From NCBI GenBank assembly GCA_023228665.1, contig JALOAR010000001.1:1-48307 (forward strand): a stretch of DNA of 48,307 nucleotides. Direction: 5' to 3'. Positions 8,119 through 15,176 of the stretch are shown here, in pieces (the stretch's first letter is position 1; every line of letters begins with the position of its first letter). A model generated the notes under the pieces. It saw only the letters and a list, made by a program, of their open reading frames with translations. It was not told where the DNA came from and did no database searches. A program made the position numbers and the translations under genes. The DNA comes from Candidatus Colwelliibacteriota bacterium. Its GTDB lineage: Bacteria; Patescibacteriota; Minisyncoccia; UBA6257; Colwellbacteraceae.

Positions 8119-9879
8119 TTAATCCAAGTATATAGTATCTTCGTCTTTATATTGAAAATTATCAAAGATAACCAGTTCGGGCGGTATTTCATTCAGGAAA
8201 CGAGAAGATCCGCGGAAGAAGGATATGGAAAGTTTTTTCTTCGCTCTCGTCATAGCTACATACATAAGGCGGCGCTCTTCCTCAATATCGTTTTCTCTAA
8301 ATATGGAGCGTTCGTGGGGGATGAGCCCTTCAGAGGCGCCGGCAAGAAAAATGTTATCGAACTCAAGCCCTTTTGCCATATGAATAGTCATTAGCCTGAC
8401 GGGAGAAGAGTCATCTTGGCGAGATGAACGCTCTTTAGGCTGATCAGTTGTTTCCAGAAGGGATATCCTTTCTACGAATTCGCTTACGCTACTAAATCCT
8501 CCGGCAAAAGAGATGAGCTCTTTTATATTTTCCATACGGTCTTCATAATTCTTTTCTTTTTGGATATAAATTGCGTAATCAGTTTCCTTAAGAATATAGC
8601 CGATGAATTCGACGGGAGATAAATTATCTGCCATTCCCGGCAAATTTTCGAGAATAGGCTTGATGCGGGTTTTTCTGAACCCTTTAAACATTCTTTCTTT
8701 ATTTATTTCATCAAGCGGATTGATGCCGTATTTTAGGGCGGAAACAATATCTTTTATTTCTTTTCGGTCGTAGAATTTAAGGCCTCCGTATATGAAATAG
8801 GGAATATCGGCAAAAATGAGAGCTTGTTCTATAGGGCGAGATTGGGCATTTGTTCTGTAAAGAATGGCGGAATTGATTCTATCTTCATTATATAATTCGT
8901 TTGCTAGCCAGTTTGCTTCTTCTTCAGCGTCTGCAAAACCGGATATTTTAATAAGGTCGCCTTCATTATTTTCTGTCCATAATTTCTTAGGGCGCTGGTT
9001 TAGATTATTGCTTATAAGGGCAGAAGATGCTCTGACAATATTTTGAGTTGACCTATAATTTTGATCGAGCACGACGACTTTTGCTTCAGGAAAATCTTTC
9101 TCAAAGTTAAGGAAGTTTCGGAAATCCGATCCTCTAAAACTGTATATGCTTTGGTGATCGTCCCCTACGACGCTTAGATTTCTTTCTTTAGCGGATAATA
9201 ATTTTATTAGCTTGTATTGAGCGGTATTTATATCTTGATATTCATCGACGAGAAAATATCGAAATATATTATGGTAGTTATCCAGTTTTTTTCGCGATTC
9301 TTGCAATAAGCGAACAGGTTTTTCTATAAGATCGTCAAAATCAAAAGCATTTTGCCTTTTAAGCGCATCTTCATATCTTTCAAAAAGCAATGATATATTC
9401 TCATCCTCTGCCGATTCAGCTCCGGCAAGTTCGTTTTTGATTCGGGAAAAATGTTTTCCAACTATATTGTGGTGATATTTAACTTTGTCGAGATCGGCGT
9501 TTTTAACTAAGTTTTTAATTAATTTAGCCATATCGTTTCCGTCAAAAATCGTAAAATTTCCGTTTCTGCCAAAGTTTCGAGATTCTTTCCTAAGCAATCT
9601 TGCGCCAAAGGAGTGAAATGTTCCTATAAAGGGAGTGTTTTCTTCTTTTGGCAAGAGGGCAAGTATCCTTTCTTTCATTTCCCCAGCGGCCTTATTTGTG
9701 AAAGTTATGGCCACTATTTGTTCAGCAGGAACCCCTTGAGACAGCAAATATAAGAGGCGGCTTGTAAGAGTCTTAGTTTTGCCTGATCCAGCACCAGCTG
9801 TTATTAACAAGGGACCTTTTTTGTAGCAGGCGGCTTCGAGTTGCTTTGGGTTTAAATCGTGTGGTAGTATCCCGGCCAT
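8119..9879 (-). CDS. UvrD/PcrA/Rep-type superfamily 1 DNA helicase
   Basis: A 3'-5' SF1A helicase. Motifs in order are Walker A AGAGSGKT, Ia ITFTNKAAGEM, Walker B LVDEYQD, motif III GDDHQSIYSFRG, motif IV NYRST, motif V TIHMAKGLEF and motif VI YVAMTRAKKKL. From the ATG at 9879 it is 586 residues, shorter than typical PcrA/UvrD (about 720) and lacking the C-terminal extension. I prefer this ATG over one at 9915. MAGILPHDLNPKQ matches the family's usual N-terminus, and a GATAAT -10 element (9894-9889) ends 9 nt upstream. It probably acts in repair and in removing proteins or recombination intermediates from DNA. Confidence 0.92.
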   Translation of the reverse strand: MAGILPHDLNPKQLEAACYKKGPLLITAGAGSGKTKTLTSRLLYLLSQGVPAEQIVAITFTNKAAGEMKERILALLPKEENTPFIGTFHSFGARLLRKESRNFGRNGNFTIFDGNDMAKLIKNLVKNADLDKVKYHHNIVGKHFSRIKNELAGAESAEDENISLLFERYEDALKRQNAFDFDDLIEKPVRLLQESRKKLDNYHNIFRYFLVDEYQDINTAQYKLIKLLSAKERNLSVVGDDHQSIYSFRGSDFRNFLNFEKDFPEAKVVVLDQNYRSTQNIVRASSALISNNLNQRPKKLWTENNEGDLIKISGFADAEEEANWLANELYNEDRINSAILYRTNAQSRPIEQALIFADIPYFIYGGLKFYDRKEIKDIVSALKYGINPLDEINKERMFKGFRKTRIKPILENLPGMADNLSPVEFIGYILKETDYAIYIQKEKNYEDRMENIKELISFAGGFSSVSEFVERISLLETTDQPKERSSRQDDSSPVRLMTIHMAKGLEFDNIFLAGASEGLIPHERSIFRENDIEEERRLMYVAMTRAKKKLSISFFRGSSRFLNEIPPELVIFDNFQYKDEDTIYLD

Positions 9880-9888
9880 TAGTACAGT

Positions 9889-9908
9889 ATTATCAAAAAC
9901 GCTATATT
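9889..9908. promoter_or_regulatory. back-to-back -10 elements for uvrD and the M23-like gene
   Basis: GATAAT on the minus strand (9894-9889) ends 9 nt before the preferred uvrD ATG at 9879. TATATT on the plus strand (9903-9908) ends 8 nt before the TTG of the M23-like gene at 9917. No convincing -35 hexamers are seen. Both spacings would give near-leaderless transcripts. Confidence 0.45.
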
Positions 9909-9916
9909 TTACCATC

Positions 9917-10489
9917 TTGATTGCCCTAATGGCTTTTGTAGCGCTTATTTTTTCTTTGCCGGCGCTTATTGTAGTAGATGGAATTGAAAAGAGTGAAAAA
10001 TCTTCGGCTGTTGCGATAAGTAAAAAAACATCTTCTTCTGTTTTTGATAAAGATATGCCTATCCCTCTTATAGGGGAAGGTATGATGATGGGCAGTCAGG
10101 ATTTTTCTGCGAATAATGCTCTTTTAAGGGAACAAGATTTTTCAGCCAGCCAATCTTATTCTTCTCTTAGCGAGGAAGGCGCTCAATTTGCCGGAGAGTA
10201 TGGCGATGAAGATGTGTTTTTTGTTTCTTGCGGTGTAAACGTCAAAGCTTTAAGATCCGGGCTCATAGTTGCTGTAGGGGAACCTGGAAAGTGGAATGAA
10301 GGCAGGGGAGGATATGTAATGGTAGAAGATATATATTATTCCGGATCGGTTACCGTATATTCTCATTTTTCTGAAATATATATTAATGAAGGCGATTTTG
10401 TTGAAGCAGGCGATAATCTTGGACTTGCCGGATCATCGGGAGATCTCTTGCCTGGGGGATCTTGCCAGTTAGGAATAGCGCTTAAATAA
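9917..10489 (+). CDS. membrane-anchored M23-like (LytM) protein lacking zinc ligands
   Basis: A 190-residue protein with an N-terminal membrane helix (residues 3-20), a linker of about 80 residues, and a LytM/M23-like beta fold (about 100-190). The fold is recognisable from GVNVKALRSGLIVAVG, VTVYSHFSEIYINEGD and VEAGDNLGLAGSSG. The metal-binding HxGxD position reads SCGVNV and the terminal HLH position reads CQL, so the zinc ligands are missing. Like EnvC or NlpD it could be a non-catalytic activator or scaffold. The start is TTG 9917 or ATG 9929, and TATATT ends 8 nt before the TTG. It converges on yifB with a 10-nt gap. Confidence 0.7.
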   Translation: MIALMAFVALIFSLPALIVVDGIEKSEKSSAVAISKKTSSSVFDKDMPIPLIGEGMMMGSQDFSANNALLREQDFSASQSYSSLSEEGAQFAGEYGDEDVFFVSCGVNVKALRSGLIVAVGEPGKWNEGRGGYVMVEDIYYSGSVTVYSHFSEIYINEGDFVEAGDNLGLAGSSGDLLPGGSCQLGIALK

Positions 10490-10499
10490 ATTATTGATA

Positions 10500-12038
10500 T
10501 TATGGAAGGATGTTTTTTAACCGATACTGAAAAGCTTCGGCGACATGGTCTAAGCTAACGGTATCGGATGCAGCTATATCAGCTATAGTGCGAGATGTTT
10601 TAAGCAGCCGATAATAGCCTCTTGATGATAAGTGAGAACTGTCAAACATTTTTTTAACGAATTCTTCAGCTTCCTTTGAGAGGAAAATTGTTTCATCGCA
10701 TTGTTTTGAAGTGAGGGTTGCGTTGGCGCTGCATTTTATTCCGAATTTTTTAAATCGTTCTTTGCGGAACTCTATAGAAGAAGCGACGATATCTGTATAT
10801 TTATTTTTATTTTCCCCGGATTTTTTCTTTAATTCGTCGTATTTAATGCGGGGAACATTTATTTGTATATCTATGCGGTCCAGGAGAGGACCGGATATTT
10901 TTTTGCGATAGCGCAGAATGTCATATGCTCCGCAACGGCACTCGATGTCTGGATCTCCGTAATAACCGCACGGACAGGGATTCATCGCTGATACAAATTG
11001 GAATCGTGCAGGAAAAATAGCGTTTGTTTTAGCTCGAGATATGGCTACTTCACCAGATTCGATAGGCTGGCGCAGGGATTCGAGGACGTCGCGCCGGAAT
11101 TCCGGGAGCTCATCGAAAAAAAGAACGCCGTTATGCGCGAGACTTATTTCTCCAGGGCGGGGATTAGTGCCTCCGCCGATTATGGATATTGACGAAGATG
11201 TGTGGTGGGGGCTCCTGAAAGGGCGGTTTGTTATATAAGGCATTTCTTGAGAAAGCATTCCGGCAGCGCTCCAGTTTTTAGAAACTTCGATGGATTCTCG
11301 CAGGTTGAGGGGAGGCATTATTGATCCGAGGGCTTTTGCCAGCATTGTTTTTCCCGATCCTGGAGGGCCGACCATAAGAATATTGTGTCCTCCAGATGCG
11401 GCTACTATCAAAGCTCTCTTGGCAGATTCATGACCTTTGATATCAGTAATAGATATATCTTCTTTTACGGCGGTTTCGGGGGTTTTGTTTTCTAATGGGG
11501 TTATATCAAGAGATCCTTCGGCATATTTAGCGGCTTCCGCAATATTCTTAACGGGAATAATTTTTATGCCTTCAATAAGAGCTGCTTCACTTGCGTTTTC
11601 GGCAGGCAATATTATTTTTTCAAAACCTTTTTCTCGAGCCATTGAAGATATGTTAAGGGCTCCTTTAACGGGCCGGACGCTTCCGTCTAAAGCGAGCTCT
11701 CCGATGATGATAGAGCGTTCAATATTTTTAGGCCTTATTTCTCCTGTCGCTGAAATATAGCCGACGGCGATGCCGAGGTCGTATTGCGATCCGGTTTTAT
11801 GTATGTTTGCCGGAGCGAGATTAACGGTGATGCGCTTGTTTTCTCGATTAGGCGCGCGAAAACCGCTATTTTTAAGGGCAGAATTAACTCTTTCTTTAGC
11901 TTCAGAAAGGGCTTTGTCGGCGAGCCCGACAATGGCAAAATTATGGAGGCCGACATTAACGTCGACCTCTATAGTTATTATTTTTGCCGTAACTCCTTCA
12001 AGCTCGGCTGAAAAGAGCTTTGAAAGATTGCGGGGCAT
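10500..12038 (-). CDS. YifB/ComM family Mg-chelatase-like AAA+ ATPase
   Basis: A 512-residue protein. It has an N-terminal Lon-like S5 fold domain (about 1-170), an AAA+ core with Walker A VGPPGSGKT (near 228) and Walker B LFFDELPEF, and a C-terminal Mg_chelatase_C region. A cysteine cluster (CPCGYYGDPDIECRCG) in the core is typical of this family. ComM homologues are hexameric helicases that promote branch migration in natural transformation. The gene lies 2 nt downstream of the DksA/TraR-like gene, forming a two-gene operon. Confidence 0.93.
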   Translation of the reverse strand: MPRNLSKLFSAELEGVTAKIITIEVDVNVGLHNFAIVGLADKALSEAKERVNSALKNSGFRAPNRENKRITVNLAPANIHKTGSQYDLGIAVGYISATGEIRPKNIERSIIIGELALDGSVRPVKGALNISSMAREKGFEKIILPAENASEAALIEGIKIIPVKNIAEAAKYAEGSLDITPLENKTPETAVKEDISITDIKGHESAKRALIVAASGGHNILMVGPPGSGKTMLAKALGSIMPPLNLRESIEVSKNWSAAGMLSQEMPYITNRPFRSPHHTSSSISIIGGGTNPRPGEISLAHNGVLFFDELPEFRRDVLESLRQPIESGEVAISRAKTNAIFPARFQFVSAMNPCPCGYYGDPDIECRCGAYDILRYRKKISGPLLDRIDIQINVPRIKYDELKKKSGENKNKYTDIVASSIEFRKERFKKFGIKCSANATLTSKQCDETIFLSKEAEEFVKKMFDSSHLSSRGYYRLLKTSRTIADIAASDTVSLDHVAEAFQYRLKNILP

Positions 12039-12040
12039 AT

Positions 12041-12373
12041 CTATTTTTGGAGCTTGTGGGTTTTACAAAACCTTGATTCAGGAACGATGTTAAGTATTTC
12101 TTTTTCGATAGGGGCGCCACATTCTTCACAAATTCCGTATTTTCCGGATTCTATTTTATTTAATGCTGCGCGTACGTCTCCTATTCTGGATTTAATTTCG
12201 TGCCTTATTCCTGCTTGTTCATCTGCGGCGACTGATTCATCGGCTTCGTGTTCTTCGGGATCGGTATTATCACCATAGTCTATTATTTGCGGCATTTCTT
12301 CTAGCTCTTTTTCGAGCCTTTCTTCTAACTCTTCAAGGTCTTTTTTATATTTTTCTAATTCTTCGCGGTTCAT
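12041..12373 (-). CDS. DksA/TraR family zinc-finger protein
   Basis: A 110-residue protein with an N-terminal coiled coil rich in Glu and Lys (residues 1-65) and a C-terminal zinc finger: CEEC then FCKTH. The fourth ligand position is histidine, where classical family members have cysteine. DksA-type proteins bind the RNA polymerase secondary channel and change promoter kinetics. The start codon is 16 bp from the divergent ruvA start. A TAGAAT -10 element (12385-12380, minus strand) ends 6 nt before it, so a leaderless mRNA is likely. Confidence 0.88.
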   Translation of the reverse strand: MNREELEKYKKDLEELEERLEKELEEMPQIIDYGDNTDPEEHEADESVAADEQAGIRHEIKSRIGDVRAALNKIESGKYGICEECGAPIEKEILNIVPESRFCKTHKLQK

Positions 12374-12375
12374 CC

Positions 12376-12385
12376 TATAATTCTA
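12376..12385. promoter_or_regulatory. overlapping divergent -10 elements of ruvA and the DksA-like gene
   Basis: TATAAT on the plus strand (12376-12381) and TAGAAT on the minus strand (12385-12380) share two base pairs. Each ends 8 or 6 nt before its start codon (12390 and 12373). The 16-bp intergenic gap therefore holds both -10 elements head to head, with the -35 regions lying inside the neighbouring coding sequences. Confidence 0.6.
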
Positions 12386-12389
12386 ACAT

Positions 12390-12947
12390 ATGATATATGC
12401 CTTAAAAGGAGAGATAGAAGAGGTTTATCCTAATTTTGCCGTAGTGTCGGTTGCGGGCGGAGAGTCTTATAAAGTGTTTATGCCGGCAGGAAGCGTGGGT
12501 TCTTTCAGCGCAGGCGACAAGGTGAGAATATTTACTTGCTTATTTTCGAAGGAAGACGGAATGGATTTATACGGGTTTATTACTCAAGAAGAGAGGGAAT
12601 TGTTTGAAATGCTGAACACTGTTTCAGGGGTCGGTCCAAAGGCGGCTCTAGGAATATTAGATCTTGGGCCGGCGGATCAGATAAAGGGGGCTATAAAAGA
12701 GGGCAAGACAGAGGCGCTGACTAAATCATTTGGAATAGGAAAGAAAACAGCTGAAAGGGTAATAGTGGAACTAAGGGATAAAATAAAGGACGGGGGAGAA
12801 GTTCCTCAATGGGATGAAGACGTCTATGATGCGCTGGTTAAATTGGGGTATAGGAGAGACGCAGCAAAAGAAGCTATAAAAAAAATAAGCAAGGATGCGG
12901 AAACGACGAACGAAAGACTAAAAGAGGCGTTGAAATATATTAAATAA
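12390..12947 (+). CDS. ruvA: Holliday junction branch-migration protein RuvA
   Basis: A 185-residue protein that tetramerises on Holliday junctions and loads RuvB. The N-terminal OB fold opens with MIYALKGEIEEV. Two helix-hairpin-helix motifs follow, VSGVGPKAALGIL (78-90) and FGIGKKTAERVIVEL (114-128). The C-terminal RuvB-contacting domain (about 140-185) is present. Length is near the family's 190-200. Neither ruvB nor ruvC is in the window. The gene starts 8 nt after a TATAAT hexamer and has no Shine-Dalgarno sequence. Confidence 0.95.
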   Translation: MIYALKGEIEEVYPNFAVVSVAGGESYKVFMPAGSVGSFSAGDKVRIFTCLFSKEDGMDLYGFITQEERELFEMLNTVSGVGPKAALGILDLGPADQIKGAIKEGKTEALTKSFGIGKKTAERVIVELRDKIKDGGEVPQWDEDVYDALVKLGYRRDAAKEAIKKISKDAETTNERLKEALKYIK

Positions 12948-12981
12948 TAAAAGACAACTCACAAGAAATAATTATTTAAAA

Positions 12982-14151
12982 ATGATAAAAAGACTAAAAA
13001 ATATATATCATTATTTGCTTGCCTGGTTAAGCAATATTTTATGCGGAAATCCTTCTAGAAAATTATATGTAATAGGAGTTACGGGCACTAAAGGAAAGTC
13101 GATGACGGCAGAACTTATCGCTACGGCTTTAAATGCTTGCGGAAAAAGAACGGCAATTATTTCTTCAGCTCATATTGTTATTGGAGAAAAAGAAGATAAA
13201 AATTTTAGCGGCAATACTATGCCAGGCAGGGGAAAAATACAGAGAATATTAAAGAAAGCGGTGAAAGAAGGATGTAGATACGCAGTGATAGAAGCGACGT
13301 CGGAAGGCGTTTTGCAGCACAGGCATAAATTCATAGAATGGGATGCTGCAGTTTTAACGAATTTACATCCGGAGCATATAGAGCATCATGGCAGTTTTGA
13401 AAATTATCGCGAAGCAAAGCTTGGTTTTTTCAGATATGCGGCTTGCTCTCCTAAGCAAAAAAAGCTCTTTTTTATAAATAAGGAAGATGAGAATGCGGAA
13501 TATTTTTCTGAAGCGGCGGGAGATAATCAAAAAATTTTCTTTAAGGGAGTTTTTTTGAAGGCTAATTATGCAGCAGCAATAGCGGTTGCAGAAAGCCAAG
13601 GATGCAACGCAGATATGGTGGGAGACGCTTTATTTAAGTTTAAAGGGCTTTCCGGGAGGGTAGAAACGATAACAGAAAAACCTTTTAAAGTGATTGTTGA
13701 TTATGCTCACACGCCAGATTCTCTAGAAGAGGTATGTAAGTGGGCGGCTTTGCCTTTTAAGATAGAAGGAGCCAGCAATAAAAAAATGATATGCGTTCTC
13801 GGTTCTGCCGGGGGAGGCAGAGATAAGTGGAAAAGGCCGAAAATGGGAGAAATTGCTTCAAGGTATTGCGATGAAATCATAATTACCAATGAGGATCCGT
13901 ACGATGAAGACCCGATGGAAATAATAAACAGCGTTGCCGAGGGAGCGGAAAAATCAAGTAAAAAAGTTTTTAAAATAATTGACCGACAAGAGGCGATAGA
14001 TAAGGCTGTAACGCTGGCAAATGAGGGAGATGTGGTTATTTTAACCGGAAAAGGAAGCGAGCCGTATATACATCTGGCTAAAGGAAAGAAGATTGAGTGG
14101 TCTGAAAAGGAAGCAGTAATGAAAGCGATAAAAGATAGAAATAGCGTATAG
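12982..14151 (+). CDS. short MurE-like Mur ligase
   Basis: A 389-residue ATP-dependent amide ligase of the Mur family. The ATP-binding loop GVTGTKGKS lies at residues 32-40, followed by LTNLHPEHIEHHG, the carbamylated-Lys region REAKL, VDYAHTPDSLEEV, GGGRDKWKRPKM and ILTGKGSEPY. These are closest to MurE, which adds residue 3 of the peptidoglycan stem peptide. The usual N-terminal UDP-binding domain is reduced to about 30 residues. The DNPR motif that recognises meso-diaminopimelate reads EDPY, so another third residue is likely. It follows ruvA by 34 nt and ends at a terminator. Confidence 0.82.
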   Translation: MIKRLKNIYHYLLAWLSNILCGNPSRKLYVIGVTGTKGKSMTAELIATALNACGKRTAIISSAHIVIGEKEDKNFSGNTMPGRGKIQRILKKAVKEGCRYAVIEATSEGVLQHRHKFIEWDAAVLTNLHPEHIEHHGSFENYREAKLGFFRYAACSPKQKKLFFINKEDENAEYFSEAAGDNQKIFFKGVFLKANYAAAIAVAESQGCNADMVGDALFKFKGLSGRVETITEKPFKVIVDYAHTPDSLEEVCKWAALPFKIEGASNKKMICVLGSAGGGRDKWKRPKMGEIASRYCDEIIITNEDPYDEDPMEIINSVAEGAEKSSKKVFKIIDRQEAIDKAVTLANEGDVVILTGKGSEPYIHLAKGKKIEWSEKEAVMKAIKDRNSV

Positions 14152-14183
14152 ATTTGAAAGTCAAAATTTTTAATTTATAAAAA

Positions 14184-14206
14184 GACCCCGTTTATTCGAC
14201 GGGGTC
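14184..14206. terminator. bidirectional terminator with a stop codon in its loop
   Basis: A perfect 8-bp stem (14184-14191 with 14199-14206) closes a 7-nt loop. T-rich DNA follows on the plus side and A-rich DNA precedes it. It can end the murE-like transcript and, on the other strand, the small gene ending at 14192, whose TAA stop is the first three bases of the loop. Confidence 0.75.
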
Positions 14207-14392
14207 ATTTTTGGTCATTTTGGCAAGGATAAACCAAAACGTAAAACCAAGTAATTTTGTCATTATAAATTCGAAAGAAAATACATCTTCTGATTCGCAA
14301 GCAATAAGTATCAATCCTCCGATCAGCAAGAAAGCTTCGATAGCTGTTCTAATAGACGCCCTAATCCTTTGTTTTTTTGTGGCAGTCATCAT
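14192..14392 (-). CDS. small two-helix membrane protein, unknown
   Basis: A 66-residue protein with a basic N-terminus (TKKQRIRASIR), a membrane helix (about 17-34), a short acidic loop and a second helix (about 44-58). I do not recognise it. The gene has a full set of signals: a TTGACA/TTTAAT promoter (14457-14429), a strong AAAGGAGGT Shine-Dalgarno 8 nt before the ATG, and a terminator hairpin holding its stop codon. Those signals decide the strand against a 61-codon antisense frame. It is followed on the plus side only by the convergent murE-like gene. Confidence 0.72.
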   Translation of the reverse strand: MMTATKKQRIRASIRTAIEAFLLIGGLILIACESEDVFSFEFIMTKLLGFTFWFILAKMTKNDPVE

Positions 14393-14428
14393 TTAACTGC
14401 ACCTCCTTTGTAAAGATCTTATGCCTTA

Positions 14429-14457
14429 ATTAAAGCATAAAAATATATATTTGTCAA
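14429..14457 (-). promoter_or_regulatory. sigma70-type promoter for the 14192-14392 gene
   Basis: TTGACA (complement of 14452-14457) and TTTAAT (complement of 14429-14434) are separated by exactly 17 nt. The hexamers and spacing are the same as those of the neighbouring promoter at 14815-14843. Confidence 0.75.
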
Positions 14458-14471
14458 GTGAAAAAAGACAG

Positions 14472-14505
14472 AAAAAAATCCTCTGGGCCGTTAGGCAGCA
14501 GAGGA
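14472..14505 (-). terminator. terminator of the 14491-14775 gene with a stop codon in its loop
   Basis: On the minus strand a 7-bp stem (14499-14505 with 14479-14485) is followed by seven T residues (14478-14472). The gene's TAA stop (14493-14491) lies in the 13-nt loop. Confidence 0.72.
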
Positions 14506-14775
14506 TAGATCAAGGATTTTTCCTTTATATATGATAAATGTTCCTTTCGGGGCTTTAAGATCCTTGGGTACTAAGTCTGATTTTCTTTTGGCTGGAGGGC
14601 TGCATATAATCTTTACGGATTCGGGAATGCTTTTTCCTTCTATTTCTTTATAGGCCAGATAAGCTAGTTTATAAGCCTGTTTTGGGCTGAAGGCACCAAC
14701 CACGAAAGACATTACTAAGTTGTAGGATCTTTTTTCTCTTAGAAAGAGGTTAAAATACTTTCTACTACTAGTCAC
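14491..14775 (-). CDS. small soluble protein, unknown
   Basis: A 94-residue basic protein with no signal peptide or membrane helix. The N-terminus is MTSSRKYFNLFLREKR, and the C-terminal half (TFIIYKGKILDL) may form a short beta hairpin. It has no recognisable family. The start is GTG at 14775, chosen because a GGAGG Shine-Dalgarno (14789-14785) sits 9 nt upstream and a TTGACA/TTTAAT promoter precedes that. It is a single-gene transcription unit directly upstream of, and on the same strand as, the 66-residue membrane protein gene. Confidence 0.7.
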   Translation of the reverse strand: MTSSRKYFNLFLREKRSYNLVMSFVVGAFSPKQAYKLAYLAYKEIEGKSIPESVKIICSPPAKRKSDLVPKDLKAPKGTFIIYKGKILDLSSAA

Positions 14776-14814
14776 TTATAAACACCTCCAAAATATTTTT
14801 ATTGTGCTGGGTTA

Positions 14815-14843
14815 ATTAAATCACATAAATATTTAATTGTCAA
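14815..14843 (-). promoter_or_regulatory. sigma70-type promoter for the 14491-14775 gene
   Basis: TTGACA (complement of 14838-14843), a 17-nt AT-rich spacer, and TTTAAT (complement of 14815-14820). A 5' leader of about 30 nt containing GGAGG follows. Confidence 0.75.
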
Positions 14844-14899
14844 GTATAAAAGAATAAAAAATAAAGCGAAATATTGCTTTGATATAATAAAAAGAAACA

Positions 14900-15106
14900 A
14901 TGCTAAAAAATTACAATCACGATCTTATTCAGCAGTTGTCAGAAATATCGGACAGCCTTTGGAGAATAGAGGATTATATAAAAAATTCCGAGGGGTGCGA
15001 CAGCTGCGCTAATATGTGGAGAGAGATGAAAGAGGACTATGAAAAGCACGTGGAGATGTTGAAGGACGAGATCGCTAAACATGTTAAGGAAGATAAGTTT
15101 AATTAA
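14900..15106 (+). CDS. small helical protein with a CxxC pair, unknown
   Basis: A 68-residue, mostly helical and acidic protein: MLKNYNHDLIQQLSEISD, then CDSCANMW near residue 34, then a Lys/Glu-rich helix. The CxxC pair could bind zinc as a dimer or be redox active; there is no further evidence. A TATAAT element (14883-14888) ends 11 nt before the ATG with only a weak purine run between, so the mRNA leader would be about 5 nt. A strong terminator follows at 15128. It is a stand-alone unit between divergent small genes and the nuclease gene. Confidence 0.65.
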   Translation: MLKNYNHDLIQQLSEISDSLWRIEDYIKNSEGCDSCANMWREMKEDYEKHVEMLKDEIAKHVKEDKFN

Positions 15107-15127
15107 AAAATAAAGTTAATTTGGGGA

Positions 15128-15158
15128 AAAAGGATAAGTTTATTACTTGTCCTTTTTT
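15128..15158 (+). terminator. Rho-independent terminator
   Basis: A 12-bp stem (15128-15139 with 15145-15156, one T-G pair), a TTATT loop and a T run. It ends the 14900 gene. The next -10 element begins only 5 nt later. Confidence 0.8.
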
Positions 15159-15176
15159 GAGTTATTATTTAATGAA

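Noticed and set aside
14211..14396. 61-codon ORF antisense to the small membrane protein gene
   Set aside because: The minus-strand frame has a promoter, a strong Shine-Dalgarno and a terminator; the plus-strand frame has none.
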